The notes under the pieces: model-generated
The model's database searches: none
What the model was told of the DNA's origin: nothing
Seen by the model: the letters and a program-made list of their open reading frames with translations, nothing else
DNA from: JAOZMY01 sp964577975
Lineage (GTDB): Bacteria; Desulfobacterota; S145-22
NCBI GenBank assembly: GCA_964577975.1
Contig: CAZOBB010000101.1
Location: 1 to 17,574 of the forward strand
Direction: 5' to 3'
DNA length: 17,574 bases
Part shown: positions 1-6,024 of the stretch, piece by piece
Layout of the letters: each line of letters begins with the position of its first letter
How positions within the stretch are numbered: position 1 is the first letter of the stretch
Translations under genes and position numbers: made by a program

Positions 1-651
1 ATCCATCTTCCCAACATTGAAGGTAACCTTCTCCTTGAAGAGGCTGAACTCGTAGTAGGCCTCAGAAATGGTGAGATCCGTCTCGTTCTTGGTGTTCTCG
101 GTGGCGTCGGCATCGTAGATGAGAACGCTGAAGCTGGGCACGTCGTCGTTGAGGCCCTCGCCGTCGCCCCCTTCCAGGTGGACGTAGAAGCTGCCGTACC
201 CCCCGAAGTGGGTGGCGATGCCGAAATCGAAGGTAAAGGCCCCATCGGTGGAATCCCCCCCGTCCATGTTGGAGGTGCCCTGGACGATCCCCGTAACATC
301 GGCGGAAAATTCCATGTGGCTCAAGACCGCTTCGAGAGCCGAGAGGGCCTTGGATTCCTTTCCCTTTTCCGCCAGCACCTCTTTCTGCTTGGCCACTTCC
401 TTCTTCTGTGCCTCCAGTTCCGTCTCCTGCTTCTTCAAGGCCTTTTCATAGGACTGGATGAGCTGGTTCTGTTTCTGGATAAGCTGCTGCTGCTTCACGA
501 GCTGGTTTTCCAACGCTTTCAATCGGCTCTTCATGGCCGCAATCTCCGCCTTGACCGCGGAGAGATCCCCTCCCCCGGCAAAAAGGGCGCCGGGAAAGGC
601 CAACACAAATGTTAAAAGAAGTAGAATGAACCCTTTTTTCACGCTTGCCAC
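1..651 (-). CDS. Outer-membrane porin with N-terminal coiled coil (partial, 3' end off window)
   Basis: The frame is open from a GTG at 651 to the window edge (217 codons), so the C-terminal barrel is missing. The start follows AGGAGGG at 8 nt spacing. Residues 1-25 form a signal peptide (VKKGFILLLLTFVL, then an AxA-like cleavage region near ALFAG). Residues about 30-110 are rich in K, E and Q with regular leucines (KQQQLIQKQNQLIQ), a periplasmic coiled coil like that of SLH/OprB-type or trimeric porins. From about residue 112 come short alternating strands rich in G, F and Y (MEFSADVTGIVQGT, GGYGSFYVHLEGGDGEG, ISEAYYEFSLF, FNVGKMD), which resemble the start of an OprB/OprP-like beta-barrel. 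The F-x-V-G-K-[ML]-D motif is typical of such porins. The gene begins 16 nt after the small upstream gene and lies behind the cobalamin riboswitch, so B12 probably regulates it. The substrate is unknown; the exact porin family cannot be fixed from this fragment. Confidence 0.82.
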   Translation of the reverse strand, partial: MASVKKGFILLLLTFVLAFPGALFAGGGDLSAVKAEIAAMKSRLKALENQLVKQQQLIQKQNQLIQSYEKALKKQETELEAQKKEVAKQKEVLAEKGKESKALSALEAVLSHMEFSADVTGIVQGTSNMDGGDSTDGAFTFDFGIATHFGGYGSFYVHLEGGDGEGLNDDVPSFSVLIYDADATENTKNETDLTISEAYYEFSLFKEKVTFNVGKMD

Positions 652-667
652 AATTCGTACCCTCCTT

Positions 668-928
668 TCACCCGCACAGCCGCAGGGGCTGCGACACGAG
701 TTTGAAGCGCTGTCCGTCCATGGTCGAAACCATGAAACAGATGACCCGTTTCATTCCGCGCGTGAGCAACATCCACCACGCGTCGACGACGTCCTCGTAT
801 CCTACCGAATCGGAAACGATCTCCACACGGTCCACGTTAATTCCCAGATCTTCGGCAATCTTCCGTGCCTCGATGTCCCCTCCCAGGGATAAATTACCCG
901 TCAGATAAAGAATCGCTCCTGTCTTCAA
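668..928 (-). CDS. Small conserved-looking protein of unknown function in the B12 riboswitch operon
   Basis: I do not recognise this 86-residue protein. The best start is TTG at 928, because AAAGGAGG sits about 7 nt upstream; the longer frame from GTG at 937 would place its start codon inside that ribosome binding site. The sequence looks like a small alpha/beta fold: a strand (GAILYLTG), a helix (DIEARKIAEDLGI), a strand (RVEIVSDS), a helix (YEDVVDAWWMLLTRG) and a strand (MKRVICFMVS). It has no signal peptide or long membrane segment, so it is probably cytoplasmic. The helix-strand part vaguely recalls the CbiX/SirB chelatase pattern (a helix, then G-x-K-R-I/V plus a hydrophobic strand), but no metal-binding histidine pair is present, so I make no functional claim. 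It is the first gene after the cobalamin riboswitch terminator and lies 16 nt before the porin, so the two are probably cotranscribed. Confidence 0.7.
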   Translation of the reverse strand: MKTGAILYLTGNLSLGGDIEARKIAEDLGINVDRVEIVSDSVGYEDVVDAWWMLLTRGMKRVICFMVSTMDGQRFKLVSQPLRLCG

Positions 929-955
929 AAAAACCACCTCCTTTCATCTTTTTGC

Positions 956-990
956 AAAAAAATCCCCTGAGCAATCATACTCAGGGGATA
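956..990 (-). terminator. Riboswitch-linked intrinsic terminator
   Basis: On the minus strand a perfect 10-bp stem (ATCCCCTGAG, 989-980, with CTCAGGGGAT, 971-962) encloses an 8-nt loop. It is followed by a run of seven T (962-956). It lies between the cobalamin riboswitch and the ribosome binding site of the first gene, which is the classical layout for B12-dependent transcription attenuation. Two GGGG runs in the linker upstream (about 1015-1032) could pair with the CCCC of the 5' arm as an antiterminator; that part is inference. Confidence 0.88.
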
Positions 991-1044
991 CCGTTTTCTA
1001 TCCGCTTCTGTCTTTCCCCGCCAAACCCCAAACCACGAGGGTCT

Positions 1045-1250
1045 CTTCTTGACGGGTACTGCCTTCTGGGCAGGTCTTCTGGCTCCCCTTCCTCTCAGCG
1101 GCCTTCCCGCCCCGCTCCTGCGGGACAGTGACCTTTCCTGCCGAAAGGCTCCCGGCCATTCGTTGACCGGGCACGGGTTACAGCGGCGGGTCCGCGCCGG
1201 ATTCGCACCGGCTTCCCTTCACCCAAAAGGGATATTCTACTGTCGCCACT
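1045..1250 (-). promoter_or_regulatory. Cobalamin riboswitch
   Basis: Read on the minus strand, positions 1217-1176 hold the conserved core: GGGAAGCCGGTGCGAATCC, then GGC, then GGACCCGCCGCTGTAA, matching the B12-box signature (GGGAA..GGTG.RAATCC..G.CCCGCC.CTGT). The distal conserved segment AGCCAGAAGACCTGCC is at 1084-1069. A hairpin in the variable region (GCCCGGTCAACGAATGGCCGGGAGCC) lies between them. The element begins a few bases after a strong promoter and is followed by an intrinsic terminator, then by the small unknown gene and the porin. Excess adenosyl- or methylcobalamin is expected to cause termination. The exact 5' and 3' boundaries (P1 stem) are approximate. Confidence 0.93.
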
Positions 1251-1280
1251 TTTGTAGCACAGCCTTTTCAGAAATGTCAA
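1251..1280 (-). promoter_or_regulatory. Sigma-70-type promoter of the riboswitch operon
   Basis: On the minus strand a perfect -35 TTGACA (1280-1275) is followed after 18 nt by TACAAA (1256-1251), preceded by TG with one intervening base, an extended -10. Predicted transcription start is near 1244, just before the riboswitch. The -35 lies immediately after the T-tract of the upstream operon's terminator. Confidence 0.75.
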
Positions 1281-1281
1281 C

Positions 1282-1308
1282 AAAAAAAGGCCGGGAAACT
1301 TCCCGGCC
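1282..1308 (-). terminator. Intrinsic terminator of the rubredoxin-FDP operon
   Basis: On the minus strand GGCCGGGAA pairs with TTCCCGGCC (1308-1300 with 1297-1289, apical pairs probably open) and is followed by seven T (1288-1282). It lies 27 nt after the flavodiiron protein stop codon and separates that operon from the riboswitch promoter. Confidence 0.9.
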
Positions 1309-1334
1309 TCATTTCTGCTTATAATTTCAAGTGG

Positions 1335-2522
1335 TTACTCAAATCCTGCTTCCTTATGCTTTTGGTAAATCGTTTCCGCCAGGGCCTCGATCGCCTTCAA
1401 GTCCTCCTCTCTTGGCAGTCCTTTGCAGAGCACGGGATCAAGGATCTCCGCCTTTCCAAGGTTCGTTAAAAGCCCTTTGATTATATCCACCGCCTTGGTT
1501 CCCCAGCCGTACGATCCGATAACGGACAGAAATTTCGCCTTGGGTTTCAGGACATTTACAAGGTAGGTTCCGTAGACGATGTTGGGGTGTGGCCCGAGAA
1601 GAACCGTTGGTGTGCCAATCACGATCGTTGCCGCATCCATAAGCTCCATGGCAAGTTTCCCTATATCCACGACTCCTGCGGCAAGATTGAACAGACTGGC
1701 GGCCACACCGCGCTCCGTTAAGGCACCGACAAAATGATCCACCATCGTTTTCGTGCTGCCATGCATGGAGATGTAGGGAATCAGCACCAGGTTTCTGGGA
1801 TCATCGTAAACCCAGTGGTGATAGGCGTCGATGATAAACTCCGGCCTGTCATAGAGCTGGCCGTGTGTAGGCGCCACAATGTCGATATCCAGGTCCTTTA
1901 TCTTTTCCAGATTCTTTTTGATCTGTCCCGCAAAAGGCACCATGATCTCAGCGTAGTAACGTTTGGCGGCTTCATAGACCCGCGCCTCGTCTTTCACAAA
2001 CAATTCGTTTGTGGCAATGTGAGAACCCAGGAAATCCCCGGAAAACAAGATCTTGTCCTCTTTGAGATAGGTCAACATGGTTTCCGGCCAGTGAACCCAC
2101 GGGGTGTGGATGAACTGAAGGGTCTTGTCCCCCAGTGACAGGGTATCACCATCCTCAACGGTGACGAACCTATCCTCGGGGATATGCAACAGGTCCATAA
2201 ATATCCCCTTAGCCCGTGGGGTTAGATAGACCTTCGCCTCAGGATACCTCTCGAGAATCATGGGAAGGGTCCCCGAATGATCCTGCTCTCCATGATTGGC
2301 AATGATATAATCAATCCGGTCCACGCCTTTCAGATACTCAAAAAGAACCTCGGACATTTCGGGATCGACCGTATCCACCAAAACCACCTTCTCACTTCCC
2401 TTGACGAGATAAGCATTGTACGTCGTCCCGTCCGGGAGCGGAACCAAGTTGTCGAACAAACGCCTGTCCCAGTCAATCGCGCCAACAAAATAGATGTTGG
2501 GTTTAATTTCAATGGGCTTCAT
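1335..2522 (-). CDS. A-type flavodiiron protein (rubredoxin:oxygen oxidoreductase / FprA family)
   Basis: This soluble cytoplasmic enzyme reduces O2 to water (some members reduce NO to N2O) with electrons from rubredoxin. At 395 aa it has the normal two-domain length of class A. The N-terminal beta-lactamase-like domain (about 1-245) carries the complete diiron ligand set of the family: H77-G-E79-Q-D81-H82, H144, D163 and H220 (in APTHG). The C-terminal flavodoxin-like domain begins near residue 245, with the FMN phosphate loop SMHGST at 252-257. No rubredoxin or flavin reductase domain is fused, which agrees with the separate rubredoxin gene only 3 nt upstream. ATG at 2522 is preceded by AAGGAGG inside the end of the rubredoxin gene, suggesting translational coupling. 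The O2-versus-NO preference cannot be read from the sequence. Confidence 0.96.
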   Translation of the reverse strand: MKPIEIKPNIYFVGAIDWDRRLFDNLVPLPDGTTYNAYLVKGSEKVVLVDTVDPEMSEVLFEYLKGVDRIDYIIANHGEQDHSGTLPMILERYPEAKVYLTPRAKGIFMDLLHIPEDRFVTVEDGDTLSLGDKTLQFIHTPWVHWPETMLTYLKEDKILFSGDFLGSHIATNELFVKDEARVYEAAKRYYAEIMVPFAGQIKKNLEKIKDLDIDIVAPTHGQLYDRPEFIIDAYHHWVYDDPRNLVLIPYISMHGSTKTMVDHFVGALTERGVAASLFNLAAGVVDIGKLAMELMDAATIVIGTPTVLLGPHPNIVYGTYLVNVLKPKAKFLSVIGSYGWGTKAVDIIKGLLTNLGKAEILDPVLCKGLPREEDLKAIEALAETIYQKHKEAGFE

Positions 2523-2525
2523 CCC

Positions 2526-2687
2526 TTATTCCTCCTTGGCAAACTCGCTCTTGCCGGCACCGCAGACCGGGCAGACCCAGTCCTCGGGCAGATCGTCGAA
2601 TGAGGTCCCCGCCGGGATATCGCTCTCGGGATCTCCCTGCTCGGGGTCATACACATACCCACACACTTGACACACATACTTGTCCAT
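2526..2687 (-). CDS. Rubredoxin
   Basis: This 53-aa electron carrier binds one iron through four cysteines: C6 and C9 (VCQVCG) and C39 and C42 (VCPVCG). The sequence has the usual rubredoxin landmarks YVYDPEQGDP, IPAGTSF and LPEDWVCPVCGAGKS. ATG at 2687 follows AAAGGAGA at a good spacing. It is cotranscribed with the flavodiiron protein (3-nt gap), the standard rubredoxin:oxygen oxidoreductase pair of sulphate reducers and other anaerobes, so it is the likely direct electron donor. It is too short to be found by ordinary ORF-length cut-offs. Confidence 0.97.
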   Translation of the reverse strand: MDKYVCQVCGYVYDPEQGDPESDIPAGTSFDDLPEDWVCPVCGAGKSEFAKEE

Positions 2688-2770
2688 TCTTGTCTCCTTT
2701 CCTTCGATTCCTGTTTTCTCTAATCCTCAATCAAAAGATTGCTCGTGAAAGATCAAGAAGTTTCTGGTTC

Positions 2771-2807
2771 GGCCGGTCCGCCAAGCAGGACGGACCGGCC
2801 CGTTTTT
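2771..2807 (+). terminator. Strong hairpin with T-tract on the plus strand
   Basis: GGCCGGTCCG (2771-2780) and CGGACCGGCC (2791-2800) form a perfect 10-bp stem with a 10-nt loop, followed on the plus strand by CG and five T. All flanking genes are on the minus strand, where the stem is followed only by GAACCAGAAACTTCTT without a proper U-tract. It may still mark the end of the bd-like oxidase operon, but by sequence it is a better plus-strand terminator. Confidence 0.6.
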
Positions 2808-2818
2808 CGGTTGTTTGG

Positions 2819-2932
2819 CTAAAAGAAGGTTCCGTTCATCAGGGAAAGGACGATACCGAATCCCGCGACGACAATGAACCATGCCACCATCAAACCGGTG
2901 GCCAATTTCCCGAATTGTTCCAGCTCTTCCAT
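2819..2932 (-). CDS. 37-aa single-helix membrane protein, CydX-like small subunit of the bd-like oxidase
   Basis: This very short gene starts at ATG 2932, one nucleotide after the stop of the second oxidase subunit, with AAGGAGGGA inside that gene's last codons. The protein begins MEELEQFGKLATG, continues with one hydrophobic helix of about 20 residues (LMVAWFIVVAGFGIVLSLM) and ends NGTFF. Small single-helix subunits (CydX, CydS, CbdX) accompany and stabilise bd-type oxidases, and size, topology and operon position all fit that role. It has no recognisable sequence match to E. coli CydX, so the homology is functional analogy and not proven. It is the last gene of the operon. Confidence 0.78.
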   Translation of the reverse strand: MEELEQFGKLATGLMVAWFIVVAGFGIVLSLMNGTFF

Positions 2933-2933
2933 G

Positions 2934-4052
2934 TTACGCTCCCTCCTTAGTGGTTGATCCGTAGCGGCCCAATTTCCACGCCACCGTCAAGGGATACGCC
3001 ATGACGATGATTCCCATGACGAAGGTCAACAGGAACAGCGCCGTACTGCCCCAGTGGATATTCAACTTGTAGGTGTAGATGGAGTAGTTGAATTTCCCCA
3101 GGTAGACCATCCTCAGGACCTCACGGGACACCGACATCCCCAGGACCGCCAGGAAGGCAAACAGGGCCGAGATGACCGCGTATTTCTCCGGATTCTTTTG
3201 CGCCGCCATCAATACCAGGAAGAACACGATCCCGAGGATCACCCCGATCCACAATAAGATATTCGAGGTAAAATTCAGGTTCTTCGGCAGGTCGAAGAGC
3301 CACCAGAACCCGATGATGATCTGGACGATCGTGGCCCACAGCGCCATCTTGGCGCCCGAGACTGCCACCCAATGGAGATACTCCTTGTCCATGTCCTTCC
3401 GGGTGCTGAAGAACCACCCGTAGAGCATCATGAATACACCGGTGATGGCGAACGAGGGAATGATGAAGTGAAGGTACCGGGAGATCCGGAAATCATAGAT
3501 CGTGGTTCCGCTCGTGTTCATGACGGTTCCGGACAGGTACCACAGCTTCCACTTCTCCGGCTCGAGGAACTGCACCGAAAGGAGGTGCATGGAAAACCCG
3601 GCCAGCAACAGTAACCCGAAGGTCAGCCAGCCGAAGAAACCGAATCCCTTCATGCCCGATTCCGGGTTCCGTTTCAGGTAGAAGGCATACAGCGCCAGAA
3701 ACGCCCCCGTCACGAAGCAGAGGAACCCCACCGCCCACCAGGCGGAGAGCAGGTTGGACACGTACCAGAAGGGATCATAGACCACCTGGACGAACAACAA
3801 CGGCGCTACGCCCAGGACCACGGCCGCGGACAGGTTGACCGTGGAAGACCGGGCGAGAAACCGGGATAGCCTTTTGTTGTTTTCTCCTTTTTTGTAGTGC
3901 TCGTAGACGGCCATGAACGATCCGCCAATGGCCAGGTTGACGAAGATGATATGCAGGGCGAAGGTCAGCACCATCAGCACCTGAAACAGCCATGGGTAGA
4001 ACGGCACGCCCATGGGGTCCCGCAACCCATTCAAGACTTGTGCAAGATCCAT
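2934..4052 (-). CDS. Second subunit of a bd-type oxidase superfamily complex (CydA-like paralogue, not CydB)
   Basis: This 372-aa integral membrane protein has about nine hydrophobic helices. It resembles CydA and not CydB: TM1 carries a histidine at the CydA H19 position (LTFALHIIFVNLAIGG, H34), a later helix has a histidine where CydA has the haem b558 ligand H186 (RYLHFIIPSFAITG, H195), and the haem-binding glutamate-arginine motif appears as SREVLRMVYL (E311, R314), parallel to VREMARRPYL in the partner. The two glutamates of the TM3 proton/haem d region are absent (LSAWWAVGFLCFVTGAF), so it is probably not the O2-reducing subunit. ATG at 4052 follows AGGAGGATAAA and lies 27 nt after the partner's stop. 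Subunit division of labour is inferred. Confidence 0.82.
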   Translation of the reverse strand: MDLAQVLNGLRDPMGVPFYPWLFQVLMVLTFALHIIFVNLAIGGSFMAVYEHYKKGENNKRLSRFLARSSTVNLSAAVVLGVAPLLFVQVVYDPFWYVSNLLSAWWAVGFLCFVTGAFLALYAFYLKRNPESGMKGFGFFGWLTFGLLLLAGFSMHLLSVQFLEPEKWKLWYLSGTVMNTSGTTIYDFRISRYLHFIIPSFAITGVFMMLYGWFFSTRKDMDKEYLHWVAVSGAKMALWATIVQIIIGFWWLFDLPKNLNFTSNILLWIGVILGIVFFLVLMAAQKNPEKYAVISALFAFLAVLGMSVSREVLRMVYLGKFNYSIYTYKLNIHWGSTALFLLTFVMGIIVMAYPLTVAWKLGRYGSTTKEGA

Positions 4053-4079
4053 TTTATCCTCCTTTACACGCGTGAAGGG

Positions 4080-5441
4080 TTATTTGCCCAAAACCCACGC
4101 GGGGTCGGCCTTCTGGTCGGGATTCACGAGAGAGGCGATGTAAGCCGCCACGGCGCGTTTTTCCTTCTCCGTCCCGACGAACGGAGGCATATAGTTGTAA
4201 TCGTCCAGGGCGTCGAGGAAGTCGTAAACCTCCTCCGGGGTCTTCGCTCCGAACTTGACCATCAGCTTCGGGATGGAGAAGAATCCCGACGTCTCGACCG
4301 TGTGGCAACTGATACATTCCAACTTGGTGAGGATGCGCCCCGCCGCCATGAAGTTGGTCTCGTCGATCTCCTTGACGCTGTCGGGCGCGAAGTAGTAGTT
4401 CTTCAGGACTCCCTCCTTGTTGAACCTGGCCACTTCGCTCTTGACCCCTTTTGGCTTCATGTCCTTGGCGATCATCTGGTTGCTGTACATATAGCCGGGG
4501 ATCAGGTAAGGCCGGCGCGCCATCTCCCGAACCGTCTCACCCGCGCAGATCCCGACGAAGAGGACCAGCATGGCAATAATGGCCGGGATGGGTCCCGCCG
4601 TCTTCGATTTCATGAATCCCCAGACACCGAAGTAGATGAACAAAAGCACACCGGCGCCGATGGCCACCTTGAACATGGTCTTCGTGAAGGCAAGATCCTC
4701 GAAAACGATTGTCTTGGCCGTGGCGGGTATCTTGGTGAAATACCAGACGGTGAACAGTCCGCCGACGATGAGGCCACCCAGGCCCCACTTGGCCGCGACC
4801 TTCATGGCCTTGGACTTGACTTCGGGATCCTTCAGGAAGCTGGCCACGATGGCGGCGTAGGAGCCACCCACCACGAACATGAAGGCCGTCCGCACGAAGA
4901 GCTGCGGCCAGTAGCTCGGATTGAAGAATCCATCGAAGAAGAGTCCCGTTTCGGACCATTTGCCCGGCGTCAGCATGAAGCCGAGGATACCGGTGATGAT
5001 GACCATGCTGAGCCACGCCGACATGGCGTAGATCAGACCGATCCGCAGGTGGGCCTTCCGGGAGATTTTTCCGAATGTGTAGTAGTAAGTATAAATCGTA
5101 ACGATTTCAATGAGGAAGAAGACCCATTCCGTCGCCCATCCCCACACGTAGTTGTGGATCAATCCCGAGATGGCCCGGGGGCTGATGAGCGTCGCGGCGT
5201 ACCAGATTCCCGCGCCCGTGAGGGAACCGGTCACGAAACAGAAAATGAGGACCAGAAGGCTGTACTTCTTCACGAACTCCAGCATGGCCAGGTCGTTTTC
5301 CTGATACGCCTTCCGTTCCATGAAATAGGTTATCCAGAATGCACCCGTGGCAAGGTGACAGGGAAGGATATGATAGGTGGCGATGATCGCCATCAGCATC
5401 CCGTTCCCCACCCCATGCCATTCAAACAATGGATAAAGCAT
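4080..5441 (-). CDS. Cytochrome bd-like oxidase subunit I with C-terminal cytochrome c domain
   Basis: This 453-aa protein is the presumed O2-reducing subunit in the cytoplasmic membrane. Residues 1-320 form a CydA-like core with H24 in TM1 (ATYHILPCHLATGAF, equivalent of E. coli H19), E105 and E112 on one helix (ATEWVFFLIEIVTIY) and the haem b595 motif R-E306-M-A-R309-R-P-Y. The E. coli b558 ligand H186 is replaced by arginine (QLFVRTAFMFVVGG, R184), and no long Q-loop is present, so the usual quinol site appears missing. Residues about 360-440 form a class I cytochrome c domain with C376-I-S-C379-H380 and a candidate axial Met in YMPPF (M418). This suggests a c-type cytochrome as electron donor. 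ATG at 5441 follows AAGGAGGTGCCTT. It is first in the operon with the paralogous subunit and the 37-aa protein. Confidence 0.88.
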   Translation of the reverse strand: MLYPLFEWHGVGNGMLMAIIATYHILPCHLATGAFWITYFMERKAYQENDLAMLEFVKKYSLLVLIFCFVTGSLTGAGIWYAATLISPRAISGLIHNYVWGWATEWVFFLIEIVTIYTYYYTFGKISRKAHLRIGLIYAMSAWLSMVIITGILGFMLTPGKWSETGLFFDGFFNPSYWPQLFVRTAFMFVVGGSYAAIVASFLKDPEVKSKAMKVAAKWGLGGLIVGGLFTVWYFTKIPATAKTIVFEDLAFTKTMFKVAIGAGVLLFIYFGVWGFMKSKTAGPIPAIIAMLVLFVGICAGETVREMARRPYLIPGYMYSNQMIAKDMKPKGVKSEVARFNKEGVLKNYYFAPDSVKEIDETNFMAAGRILTKLECISCHTVETSGFFSIPKLMVKFGAKTPEEVYDFLDALDDYNYMPPFVGTEKEKRAVAAYIASLVNPDQKADPAWVLGK

Positions 5442-5455
5442 AAGGCACCTCCTTC

Positions 5456-5494
5456 AAAAAGTCGGGGTTGTCTGCTTCCTACGCAGGCAACCCC
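5456..5494 (-). terminator. Terminator-like hairpin between flavodoxin and the bd-like oxidase operon
   Basis: On the minus strand GGGGTTG (5494-5488) pairs with CAACCCC (5470-5464), with an inner CTGC/GCAG stem, then GAC and five T (5460-5456). The ribosome binding site and ATG of the oxidase gene begin only a few bases later, and the whole spacer is 63 bp. It therefore ends flavodoxin transcripts or attenuates read-through into the oxidase operon. No promoter fits between hairpin and start codon. Confidence 0.75.
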
Positions 5495-5504
5495 CTTTTG
5501 TTTC

Positions 5505-5942
5505 CTATTCGATCATTTCACAGATCACCCCGCCGTAGTCCTGACAGGATTTGATACTCTTTTCGATATCGGCCTCCTTCAATCTGAAGGAACCAAGGTT
5601 CGTCACGTTCATCTTGAAGACGTATTCCATGGTCTCATAGATCTCTAAAGGCGCATCACCCGAGTGGGTGTAGGACCCGAAGGCACCGCCCGGTTTGCCT
5701 TCCAGGTTCGCCTTCTCGGCCAGGAACAGAAACGACTTCATGTTGGCCGTCATGTCCCGGTGATAGGTGGGGCAGCCAAAGATATAGGCGTCATACCCCT
5801 CGAGGTCTTTCTCATTCTTGATCTCGGAAATCGGCTTGACCTCCGCCTCGCAGCCCTTGATCCTGACTCCCTCGGCGATATAGTTCGCCATCGATTCCGT
5901 GTGTCCGTTTCTACTGTAATAAGCAATCAAAACTTTTCCCAT
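5505..5942 (-). CDS. Flavodoxin-family protein
   Basis: This 145-aa single-domain FMN protein is a soluble one- or two-electron carrier. The N-terminal strand and phosphate loop read VLIAYYSRNGHTESMA (residues 4-19), the flavodoxin/WrbA signature [S/T]-x-[T/N]-G-x-[T]. A second FMN loop is visible as FGCPTYHRDMTANMK, where the tyrosine could stack on the isoalloxazine, and a third as FGSYTHSGDAPLE. Length is typical of short-chain flavodoxins and the WrbA-like NAD(P)H:quinone reductase core. ATG at 5942 is preceded by AAGGAG. It sits between the seleno-peroxiredoxin and the bd-like oxidase, with terminators on both sides. A role passing electrons within the oxidative-stress cluster is plausible but inferred. 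Confidence 0.9.
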   Translation of the reverse strand: MGKVLIAYYSRNGHTESMANYIAEGVRIKGCEAEVKPISEIKNEKDLEGYDAYIFGCPTYHRDMTANMKSFLFLAEKANLEGKPGGAFGSYTHSGDAPLEIYETMEYVFKMNVTNLGSFRLKEADIEKSIKSCQDYGGVICEMIE

Positions 5943-5967
5943 TCTCTGAAACTCCTTCTAATCTATC

Positions 5968-6009
5968 AACAAAGCCTGGGAGGAGCCGCAACGGCTCCCC
6001 CGCCAGGCT
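5968..6009 (-). terminator. Terminator after the peroxiredoxin gene
   Basis: On the minus strand AGCCTGG (6009-6003) pairs with CCAGGCT (5979-5973), and inside it GGAGCCG pairs with CGGCTCC around a 3-nt loop. The stem is followed by TTGTTGAT, a weak T-tract. It lies 16 nt after the peroxiredoxin stop and just before the flavodoxin ribosome binding site, so partial read-through is likely. Confidence 0.75.
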
Positions 6010-6024
6010 GAATTCGCAAATTTG

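Noticed and set aside
178..892. Plus-strand open frames over the porin and the small gene
   Set aside because: They are shadows of the minus-strand porin and of the riboswitch-controlled small gene.
2727..2740. CAATC-AAAA-GATTG inverted repeat upstream of rubredoxin as an operator
   Set aside because: It has short arms in A+T-rich sequence, and no convincing promoter elements place it.
3897..5648. 583-codon open frame on the plus strand
   Set aside because: It is antisense to the two oxidase subunit genes, is rich in His, Asp, Arg and Gly in the manner of shadow frames, and has no recognisable domain or ribosome binding site.
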